Assembly: GCA_933228895.1 (NCBI GenBank) | Contig: OW121851.1 | Location: 129,131,624 to 129,195,623, forward strand | Direction of reading: 5' to 3' | From: Platycnemis pennipes | Taxonomy: Eukaryota > Arthropoda > Insecta > Odonata > Platycnemididae | DNA length: 64,000 nucleotides | In this document: positions 55,481-64,000 of the stretch, piece by piece | Numbering within the stretch: position 1 is the stretch's first letter | Layout: the number at the start of each line of letters is the position of its first letter | Position numbers and translations under genes: made by a program | Notes under the pieces: generated by a model | Told to the model about the DNA's origin: nothing | The model's database searches: none | What the model saw: the letters and a program-made list of their open reading frames with translations, nothing else

Positions 55481-57320
55481 TCCACAAAGGGATGTGCGGT
55501 GTTACATAATTAGTTTTAATTATATGAAATGCTGTCCTGGTATTTTTTCGACGTTTGTAATTGAGAAATTATTGCAATATACACTCAATGACTCATGAGT
55601 ACCGCTCTAGTCAATTACCTTAACAGTTGCACATATCCACATCAGCATGGAAGCCACCTGTGGGTATGGCTCGGAAAACGATGGAAAAGGAGCCATTTAA
55701 GTTCTCGATTCATGACGCGAAGAAAACGTCACGGCAAACCAGTGAGTACTAGCATAACTTTTAGCATTTGCTGATGTGAACATTGAAGTTCTTTTTCAGT
55801 GTTCTAATCCTGAATGTAGCTCTGGAAGAATGTTTCCTAAGTTCAACTTGCACAATGTTTTACTGGTCATAGCTTCCTGCTGTGTCTCTAGTTGAGCACA
55901 ACACAGAGCACTTTTAGAAGCAAAAGAGATTTCCCATGAAATTGGATAGTATTGCCAAAGAGAATCTGCTAAAATGGCGAAAAATATTAAAGAATGCTTC
56001 TAAAGTAGGCAAGTTAAGATCCCAAGTTTACACGTAGAAGGAGATTTTATCTTATGAAAGGCTTCCAATCTCACTGAAGGACAAATTATATATAGTTATA
56101 AGCAAAAGCCACTGAATCACCTATTACTTTACCAAGTGAACAACTACTTAACATGAAATCAATTTTTTCCCGGTTATTCTATCAGGCCTTCAAACATTGA
56201 CCACCCTTGAAATACTTTCGTAAAACGCTGTAAACTACTAGTTAAGAGTGTTAGCATTGCCTCAAACCGCGATCGATTTGACCTCACGAACTTTCCGATT
56301 GGAGTTAAGCCCAGCACGGTTGACCAAGCTGTCCAAAGGAATCCTAGAGTTTTGAAGAGAAAATATAAAATTCTATATTGGTTCCAGACATACACATTCC
56401 CCGCACTCTTTCACATCAAATCCAAAAATGACAGGTTTGTTTGTTGAGTCGAGACGAGATGGAAGAGATATTATGATTAGTTTTATAAATGACATTGACA
56501 GCGAGAAGGTGGTCGCTATTCTGATATTTTCCCCATAGGTACCTCCAAATCCCTTTATAGCTATCATCACTGTGAGGTAATGTTTGTCGATGTATTTAAA
56601 CTACAAAAATTCAACAATTTTTCGGGAAAATGCCACCAAAGGGCCAAATGTGTTCTAAAATCCGCATTCACCAAATAATCCGACAGAAACACGGGGGGAA
56701 TTCCTGAATCCATTGGACACATTTAATTACGCAAATAAAATACCGTTACGGCCAGTAGTTCGAAGGATTCCAAGATTCCTGACAGCTTCTCTTCCATCCC
56801 GAGGAGCATTCAACAACTGTCCGCGCAGCCCTCCAAACGATTTCACGGCCCCATGGAGCTCCGAATGATTCGCAACTGACTTTTGAAAAGGCGCTGAAAG
56901 GGCAGGGCTGCCGGAATGGATGCGGGGGGAGGTGCTGGAGGGCATAAGGGGGTCAACCACGCTGTGACCCCTCTCATTCCACACTTAGGCAGCCTTCCCC
57001 TCTCCTGCAGCGGAAATAAAAACAAACTCAGATTCCCGGACACGGAATGCCGGAAACACCCACGATTGCAAGTAGCGCAGAGCGCCCGCAGACGTTCATC
57101 CCGTTCAACACGCAGCCACCCGCGAAATAATGCGAATAAAACTGCCTCGCCGTTGTCGCTGCACGCTTCCCACTCATGCCCTCATGCCGAAATGAAGGGT
57201 CCTCAGGAAGGGGTCGGGATGTGCGATACCCGGATTTGAAAATCGCAACCCGATATTACCTCAGTATCGCTTGGACGTCAATTTATATCCACTTGGAGGT
57301 GAAAGTCGATAAAATCCTAT
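55481..57320. other. No gene recognised; GC-rich near 56.7-57.2 kb
   Basis: Frames at 56174-56570 (-) and 56727-57239 show no domain. The GC-rich part is open in several phases, as with the other islands in the window. Confidence 0.35.
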
Positions 57321-58016
57321 TCATCATCATCATCAAGAGTCAGCATTTCCTAGGATTGGTTTGACGCAGCCCTCCACTCGATTCTTCTATCGGCCAACCT
57401 CTTCATATTAACGTAGTTCCTCTCTTTCACATCCTTTACGACCTGTTCTATGTAACTCATACGAGGCCTGCCTTTTCCATTCTTCCCGTTCACTTTTCCT
57501 TCGACGATTGTCTTCATCAGGCCGTCGTGTCTTAAGATGTGGCCGATTAAATTTTCCCGTCTTCTTTTTATAGTTTTCAGCTGACTTCTCTTTTCTCCCA
57601 CTCTTCTTAGGACTTCTTCATTTGTCACTCGATCGATCCATTTTATCTTTATCATTCTTCGATAGCACCATATCTCGAATGCTTCCACCCTTTTCTTCTC
57701 CGCTGCTGCCATCGTCCATGCTTCACTACCGTACAGAAACATGCTCCAGATGTATGTTCTGATGAATTGTTTCCTTACTTCCAAGCTTGTATTTCCAGCT
57801 GTAAGTAAATTCTTCTTTTGATAGAATGCCCTCTTCGCCTGGGATATTCTACTCACTATTTCTTTCATGCTTCGTCCATCGTTGGTTACTCTGCTTCCCA
57901 GGTAACAGAACTCTTTCTCCTCTTCCATTTTCTGTTTTCCCAGTATAACGTTGGTTTTGGCCACCTCTCTCTTGCTGCACACCGATATCTTAGTTTTCTT
58001 CTTATTGATCTTCAGA
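57321..58016 (-). mobile_element. RTE-type LINE, longest intact C-terminal frame (210 codons)
   Basis: An uninterrupted frame at 57350-57982 encodes the reverse transcriptase C-terminus. It has FCYLGSRVTNDGR, IVSRISQAKRAFYQKK, RKQFIRTYIWSMFLYGSEAW, EAFEIWCYRRMIKIKWIDRV, NLIGHILRHDGLMKTIVEGK, KGRPRMSYIEQVVKDV and ADRRIEWRAASNQS. After the stop the element ends in a GATGATGATGATGA tail. The absence of any stop makes this the youngest copy here. It is still 5'-truncated, with no endonuclease or catalytic FADD region. Confidence 0.92.
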
Positions 58017-58917
58017 AAATCCTATTACCTACCGTATTCACTCGTGAAAGCCTCGTGCGTCCCGCACGCCTCCCATTTTTGGATAGGCTCGTGAGGGAAA
58101 TTAAATATTTTTTTAAATTGATGTTTTGCGCCTGCCACTTTTTGTCATAACCTGAAAGCAAATGTTTTTATAAAAACTTAAGAAATAGGAATACGTTATA
58201 AAAACTAAGAATAGGAATTAAGGGAACGATTATGCGATGCAAATAATTTGAATATGAAGAAAAAAGGAGTGCGGGTTACACGAGTAAATACGGTATATAT
58301 CACATTATATTCGGCGCGGCAGCGCAGTTGGCTAATGACCGCAGATTCCGGGCTCGCAGACGGGGGAGGCCTCTGGGCAATTTCAGCTATACCCAAGCAG
58401 TGTTCCTTTTCAGTGTAACATATATTTTCAGGAAACTAGAAACAGCAGAGGGAAAGGATATGGACCCCTACTTCTATCCTGACAAGTGACTTTCATACGC
58501 AGTTGGACTTGGTCACGCATTTGGTACGCTCTACCACCACTGACCAGACCGAACCTCGGGAATAACCCCGCAGTTGTCGCAGATATGTCGCGATATCTCA
58601 TGATATCACTCAACGCAAAACATCGCGTGATTTAATACATTCTTCAATATGTGTTTACGCATAGTTTTTTTCATAACTCATTTCGTGAAACGGTGCGTAT
58701 CGCATTGCATCGTACGATCTTTTATCTCGTTTACCACAATACCACGTGGTATCGCATACCGCAATATGTGCCATAAAATGTTATGGCTTTGAAAGTCGCT
58801 ACGCATCGTATAGTAGTGCTCGCCGATGTATTGCTTTGGCCGCCTCCGTAGCGTGCCACGATACTCCATATCGACACATTGGGGTCGATACGAAGTGGTA
58901 AAACACGGTCCTAAAGA
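58017..58917. other. Unassigned, with one shared transposon-end motif
   Basis: ACACGAGTAAATACGGTATA at 58278-58297 repeats the motif at 31.9 kb. A tRNA-like stretch (GCGCAGTTGGCTAATGACCG) follows at 58325. No gene is seen. Confidence 0.35.
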
Positions 58918-58996
58918 GGGGCCCTAGGCGACCAGGAGAGGGAGGACCTCATGTTCCGGTACAAGGGCGTCGGGTGGTCGTTCGATTCCGCTTCGC
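58918..58996 (+). repeat. tRNA-like pseudogene or SINE head
   Basis: CCTAGGCGA near the start and TCGCCTAGG near the end are complementary and about 70 bases apart, like an acceptor stem. GGTCGTTCGATTCCGC supplies a B box. The T stem pairs poorly and the D and anticodon arms are unclear, so a working tRNA is unlikely. Confidence 0.35.
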
Positions 58997-60631
58997 CTAG
59001 GAGCGCTCCATCGTCACAAAACAACATGCAAGGCTTTTAACAAATGAATTTCTTTCAAATCTCTAAAACCAGAAGAATATCTTCACCATAAAGTGTGCTA
59101 AATAATAACAAATTACCATGCATTAATCGAGAAGTTCGGCACACAAGAAATATTGAGTTTTTCCTTAGAAATTTAGAAGTGAAATTGTAATAATATAAAT
59201 GTTTTATTAGGTAACAGAATGGCATCCGCTCACCACAATAAATACGACAAAATTTTTGAGCTCTAAATTTTATAATCTGAATGCAAGAGACTCCCAATTA
59301 TAAGAGATTTATCGGACCGACGTGTTTCATAGCACTGTGACCTAAATAGTTACGTACACAAAAGTAAGGTTCGAGGGTGAATACAGGGCCACAGACTAAA
59401 AAGGGTGAAGCAGGGAAGAAGAATTAGGGAATCGGGAGTGTAAAATTAAACTTTATTCATTTAGGGGTGGGTGCAGGCCCGAAGGGATGAAGAATCATTG
59501 AGAGAGATTCCATTTATTCGTCCATGTAATCAAAGAAAGAGAGAGATAAGGATGAACAGTGGTAAGGACGGTAGTTATACACACTCAGATTTTGAGGAAC
59601 TAAGCAAGGAGAGAGTATGATAGAGGATGTAGAGTGACACAAGAGTGATGACGTTCCGATGATGTAAATTTCGTTCGAATGTCACGCTACATTTGAAATC
59701 ACACAAAAACTGTGACACTAACATACTTTTTGCATTATATCATTACACATTTGACGATATGGCATGATTCCTTCTAACGTTTAGCAATACCTAAAGTATG
59801 TACCTTCAATTCCATCAATGATCACTGTAACTTTTATCAATTTCAGAGTTAATTAACTGCAGTCCTCCTTTTAATCCTATTCGCAGCTCAGTTACGTCCT
59901 GGGGGATTATTTTTCATATATACTTCTTCATTTGGCTCCAGTGCTCATCACATGTGCCTTTCTCATGGAGTTTTTACTTCTAATATTCTCCCTCGGTCAC
60001 GTTCTACACAAATCCCTTGTGTCGGGATTACACACCTTCTTCTTCTGTCGTACCATAATCTTTACACGTCTTTTTTCCATCGATCTTTTGCATACTTCAA
60101 TTTTCATTTTATCCGTCCAGTTATTAATCCGTCCGACATCAACAATATTATATTAAAAATTAGCAAGGAAAAGATGTAAATTTTTTCCCGCGCAACACTT
60201 CATTGAACTTCACCCATTTAAAAAAGTGGCGTAAACATCTTTATAACATTTTCAACGGCGGAAATTCGGAACGATGACTGTTTAAATTAAACAGTTCAGC
60301 GCTCGAGCATGTCATGTCTAAGAGATAGACGAGAAAATACACTTATTCGACCTCCCCAACCCTCCGACACTATAACGCCCTAAGCCCTTTAAAGGGTCCC
60401 CCTCCCTCCAAATCCTTTCTCACGGACGGCCAGGACTTGGAGACGGCCGGGGCGACGGGTCAGAGGGCAGGCGGAGGGCAATCGAGCGAAATGACGGAGG
60501 TCCACTCCCCGGGGACGCGTCTCCCACCAGGGGGCACTGGAAGTGCGGGAGTCGGCGGCGCTCCCGATCGAACGACAAAAAGGGCGAGAGCACACGAAAA
60601 TGCCATCACCTCCACAACATTTCGAATGTGT
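58997..60631. other. No gene recognised
   Basis: AT-rich to about 60.35 kb. From 60390 to 60620 it is GC-rich, with overlapping frames on both strands and no motif. Confidence 0.35.
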
Positions 60632-60713
60632 ACATCTACACCTACGTAATACCCTGCAAGCCACCTTAAAGGTGTGTGGCAGGGGATGAATTCTCACCAA
60701 ACATGCACTATAT
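60632..60713 (-). mobile_element. 3' end of LINE subfamily A (minus)
   Basis: The reversed tail ACATCTACACCTACGTAAT and the terminal block CCACCTTAAAGGTGTGTGGC mark a copy of about 80 bp. It is joined directly to a plus-strand copy. Confidence 0.8.
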
Positions 60714-61010
60714 ATCCCTCGTACTATTATGGATATGAATAACGGTAAATATATCCAGTGCGAGTGCAGCAATGGATAACATTGGTAGCTGCATGTTGGT
60801 ATAAGGACTTGTAGCTAACCCAACTAACGGCATCTTTTTGCATGTATGTTTAGCTATATTCATCTTTTTTTAAATAGCGTAGTTTTGAACAGTACCCATA
60901 CAAGTACTAATCCTTTTTTATGCACGATATATAGTGCATGTTTGGTGAGACTTCACCCCCTGCCACACACCTTTGAGGTGGCTTGCAGGGTATTATGTAG
61001 ATGTAGATGT
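60714..61010 (+). mobile_element. 3' 300 bp of LINE subfamily A (plus)
   Basis: It starts at the end of the coding region (PRTIMDMNNGKYIQCECS) and runs through the 3' untranslated region to CCCCTGCCACACACCTTTG and GTAGATGTAGATGT. With the preceding piece it forms an inverted pair. Confidence 0.85.
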
Positions 61011-61012
61011 AC

Positions 61013-61189
61013 ATATCATGCACAAAAAAGGATTAGCATTTATATAGGTACTGTTCAAAACTACACTATTTAAAAAAGATAAAAATAGCAAAGCAAACAT
61101 GCAAAAACATGCTACTAGTTGGGTTCTTAGTTAGTGTAGTTTTTAACAGAACCTATATAAATGCTAATGCTTTTTTATGCATGATATGC
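61013..61189. repeat. Hairpin made of LINE 3' untranslated sequence
   Basis: 61013-61070 (minus orientation) and 61130-61189 (plus orientation) are inverted copies of about 57 bp. They contain TATATAGGTACTGTTCAAAA and its counterpart, separated by 60 bp of the same family. Both ends are AT-rich ATCATGCA. Confidence 0.7.
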
Positions 61190-62036
61190 ACATCTACATC
61201 TACATAATACCCTGCAAGCCACCATAAAGATGTGTGGCAGGGATGAATTCTCACCAAACATGCACTACATATCATGCATAAAAAAGGATTAGTGTTAATA
61301 TACTAGTCAGAAATTCACTATTTAAAAAAGATATAAAATGCAAAGCAAACATGCAAAAACATTCTGTTACTAGGGTTAGCTTTTAGTACTCATACCAACA
61401 TGCAGCTACCAATGCTATTCATTGCTACTCTCCGATAGGACATATTTACCGTTATTCGTATCTCTAATTGTACGGAAGAAAAAGGACATTATGAATCTTT
61501 CAGTTCGGCAATCAATTTCTCTAACTTTGTGGTGTGACCATGGTTCAGTCTACCATAGTAAGTTGGGGTTCGCAAAATATTTTTAACATCATCACTGAAA
61601 ATATGGTCTTGGAATTTGTTTAAGAGATTAAGTCTAAATTTCAACCTGCGATCTGACAATGATTCCCAATTTAATTCATTTAATAGACTGGTTACGCTAA
61701 TAAAGTTATCGTACCGTCCCTTTACAAATCTTGCCGATCTTCGCTACACACGTTCAAGTTCATCATTTAGACCGATTTCGTAGGGATCCCATACACTGGC
61801 AGCATATTCCAAATGAGGTCTTACAAGGGAAAAGTAGCTGATTTCTCGTGCATGATCGTCACATTTACCCAGTACTCTTTTGACGAATCCCAGTTTACGA
61901 TTCGCTTGACCCATTATTTCACGTATGTGTTTACCCCAGGAAAGATCATACGTCAGTCTTATTCCAAGATATTTAATGGATTCAACGTTTGTTAATTCAC
62001 TATTACTTATTTTGTAAGTGCTATGTACGCAGGCAT
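61190..62036 (-). mobile_element. LINE subfamily A, longest copy
   Basis: Read on the minus strand from about 62036 it encodes SNSELTNVESIKYLGIRLTY, DLSWGKHIREIMGQANRKLG, FVKRVLGKCDDHAREISYFS, LVRPHLEYAASVWDPYEIGL, then a stop in ELERV*RRS, then VKGRYDN and LNELNWESLSDRRLKFRL. The 3' end (CTACATCTACATAATACCC reversed) is at 61190. It shows the region just upstream of the fragments elsewhere and identifies the family as a CR1/Jockey-type non-LTR element. Confidence 0.88.
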
Positions 62037-62171
62037 CGGAGTTTTCTTCATTTCATACACCGTGTATATTCCCCCGCAAGATTTCACTGCGGTAACAGGA
62101 ACCTGCCGGCCTGGCAACCCAAAAGTCACGGGATCGAATCTGACCTCGGGCTATGTCATTTGTCCGCCATA

Positions 62172-62983
62172 GGTTAAACTAGGCTTGTGCGATGAGTCGA
62201 TTAATCGAAGTCATCGACCATCGACTGCGATGAGTCGATGAGAATCATCGATGTCGAAGAGTCGATGAGAATCATCGATGTCGATGTGTCGATGAGTCGA
62301 TGCGAATCATTGATGTCGATGAGTCGTGATTTACTGCTGACACGAGAAACGCTGACGACACCTTCCTGGCGGAGCTCCACAAGTACGAGGAGGTCCCAGC
62401 TTTATCCAAATCTTCGGAAGTCCTACATTGGTATAGGGACAGGAAAGATGTGTATCCCCACCTTCAGAAGTACGCGAGGAAATACCTCTGTATTCCTGCC
62501 ACTTCAACGTCGTCAGAGCGGTTCTTCAGCGATGCAGGAAACGTTGTGTTGGACGACCGACATCTACTCACCGATGAAAATGCGGAAATGAGAATTGTAT
62601 TACACCACAACAAAGAGTTGTTGCTTAGTTTTTAACTTGGTGCTTCTTTCGCTCTTTAATAAATAGGCCTTGTCCTCAAATAAGTTGGGCCCAAATCAAT
62701 GTTCACTTAATAGCCACACCAAACTGCCAACCGAGACATCGATAGTCATCGATCATCGTAATTCATCGATCATCGACATTCATCGATCACCGACATTCAT
62801 CGATCATCGACATGCATCGATCATCGACATTCATCGATCATCGATATTCATCGATAGTCATCGATCATTGTGTACACTCTATTCGATGATCGTTGACAGC
62901 CATCGTCATCGAAGCATTTCGATGAAATTTTTTCATTGAAAATCGATGACCAAAATCGGTCATCGCACAAGCCTAGGCTAAAC
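62172..62983 (+). mobile_element. hAT deletion derivative with ATCGATG-rich ends
   Basis: Terminal inverted repeats TAGGCTTGTGCGATGA (from 62180) and its complement ending at 62975 are exact over 16 bp. The 8-bp duplications GGTTAAAC (62172-62179) and GGCTAAAC (62976-62983) differ at one base. The 796-bp element keeps only the C-terminal transposase domain between two subterminal arrays of TCGATGA-type units (62187-62330 and 62745-62960). The ends are related to those at 18.2 and 18.9 kb, which have ATATCG arrays instead. Confidence 0.93.
62336..62635 (+). pseudogene. hAT transposase C-terminal dimerisation domain (fragment)
   Basis: An open frame reads through DTFLAELHKYEEVPALSKSS, VYPHLQKYARKYLCIPATST, SSERFFSDAGNVVLDDRHLL and a final LHHNKELLLSF before TAA at 62633-62635. 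PATSxxSERxFSxAGxxxxxxRxxLxxxN is the signature of the hAT dimerisation region. The BED finger and the DDE catalytic core are absent, and the frame starts at the junction with the left array. The element is non-autonomous, and the domain could at most be made as a short dimerising peptide. Confidence 0.9.
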
Positions 62984-64000
62984 ATGCTATAAGTCGCCAT
63001 ATAACCTTAGCCGTCGGGGCACCTAAAAACCAAACTTACCACAACTTAATTTCATCAAAGGAGAAGCGAGATTTAAAAACTCGGCACTCGCGGCAGAAAG
63101 TCAATACTTGGTGGAAAACGTTCAGTACTTGGTGGAACTTCATTTTGACTGTGCATGAAAAAAACTTTGTTCAGTTCATGCTTAAGTAACTTTATCTCTG
63201 ACCTGAACTTCGACTATTCTGCATCTATGGATTATAGGCAGTCATGGCTTTGGATGAACACCATATGCTTTTTTTGGCGGCGTTTATGTTGCCTAAGATT
63301 TTTCCAAAGTATTATTATGAGTGAAATTCAAAACAAAGATTTTTATTGAAAAAGGAATGGTATAAAACCGAATGAGAAAATATTTAACTCGTACTAGAAT
63401 AGGTAAAAGCAGGAATGAGCGTTGGGAAATCAAACGTGGCAGCAACACGTCGGCCATGTTCCGAATTCAAAATGAGTTATAAAAGAGCAGGTAAAAAATA
63501 GAATTATACTACTACGTGCTGCATAAAAAACATGCACATACGATTAAATTGTGTACGAGTTATTGGACTGTGGATGAATTTCCATACAGGTAATTTTCTG
63601 AATCTGCGTTTATTCTTTAAATGACATAGCTCTTTTACTGGATTTTGATGCGGGCAGTCACGGTGGAACCTCGTTAATTGGTCCGAGTGCTCGCTTCGAG
63701 TATCACTCATTCGGGCCCACCTGTTGTCGCACATAAAGGCTTCCAGCGTGCAGACGACCTAATCAAAAGCGTGACATACCCCATGACTCATTCAGCGTCC
63801 GCGAGATTGCTCGCCTTGACTTGTCTCAACTACAAGTTGTGCGAAGCCGAATTCCATGCATTAATTATAAGTCTTACGCGGTGTATAATCTACCTTAGCG
63901 GAGGCTCCACCGAATTATGGAGTAGATGTTATTTTTGCGAAAATTTCAGCAAACACAATTTTTTGGCCCTTCTGTCGACTGGCAATAAAATAATGAGGCA
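62984..64000. other. No feature recognised
   Basis: Frames at 63155-63349 (+) and 63504-63734 (-) are short and lack motifs. Nothing further to the right edge. Confidence 0.35.

Noticed and set aside
58918..58996. Functional tRNA with a CCTAGGCGA/TCGCCTAGG acceptor
   Set aside because: The acceptor-like pairing is attractive, but the T stem has mismatches and no D or anticodon arm can be drawn.

Overview
The window reads as nuclear DNA from an arthropod, probably an insect. It is AT-rich and almost entirely non-coding. It contains one clear host gene, preceded by a strong spliceosomal 3' splice site, and many animal transposon families: CR1/Jockey-type and RTE-type non-LTR retrotransposons, Penelope-like elements with a GIY-YIG nuclease, mariner, hAT, several MITEs and tRNA-derived SINEs. 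The species cannot be named from the sequence alone. There are no bacterial operons, rRNA genes or CRISPR arrays, and no complete tRNA gene was recognised.

The host gene is a 513-codon open frame at 45045-46586 (+). It encodes a class A (rhodopsin-like) seven-transmembrane receptor. The frame is GC-rich in an AT-rich setting and its transmembrane region is uninterrupted. It keeps the structural anchors of the class (N72, D100, the C133/C211 pair, W187, P232, P320). It departs from it at the signalling motifs, with NHY where DRY is expected and DPIIY where NPxxY is expected. I treat it as an orphan, amine-like receptor and give no symbol.

The rest is layered mobile DNA. From 2.7 to 12.9 kb there are LINE 3' ends, a Penelope-like GIY-YIG fragment and an RTE copy split by a hairpin element. 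From 14 to 30 kb there are inverted repeats, a non-coding hAT derivative with subterminal satellite-like arrays, two more hairpin elements with target-site duplications, and four copies of an unnamed 0.3-0.55 kb repeat, two of them head to head. From 30 to 44 kb there are SINEs with inverted arms, a tandem dimer, a second Penelope-like copy, a MITE and a 970-bp inverted repeat with about 390-bp arms. From 49.5 to 51.1 kb lies a decayed mariner with a LINE inserted in it. From 54.7 to 58 kb are two more RTE copies. From 60.6 to 62 kb is a pile-up of alternately oriented LINE fragments. At 62.2-63.0 kb a hAT derivative keeps only the C-terminal dimerisation domain.

The most notable structure is a family of non-autonomous hairpin elements at 9.8, 22.8 and 26.6 kb. 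Each has long, nearly perfect inverted arms (96 bp without a mismatch at 22.8 kb), a shared one-sided terminal sequence and a 10-15 bp target-site duplication. Each arm carries a CTGAWGA...GAAAC core resembling the catalytic boxes of the hammerhead ribozymes known from Penelope-like elements. Similar cores recur at 15.9, 27.4 and 35.3 kb, the last downstream of a GIY-YIG remnant. Catalytic activity is not claimed, because a proper cleavage site was not found.
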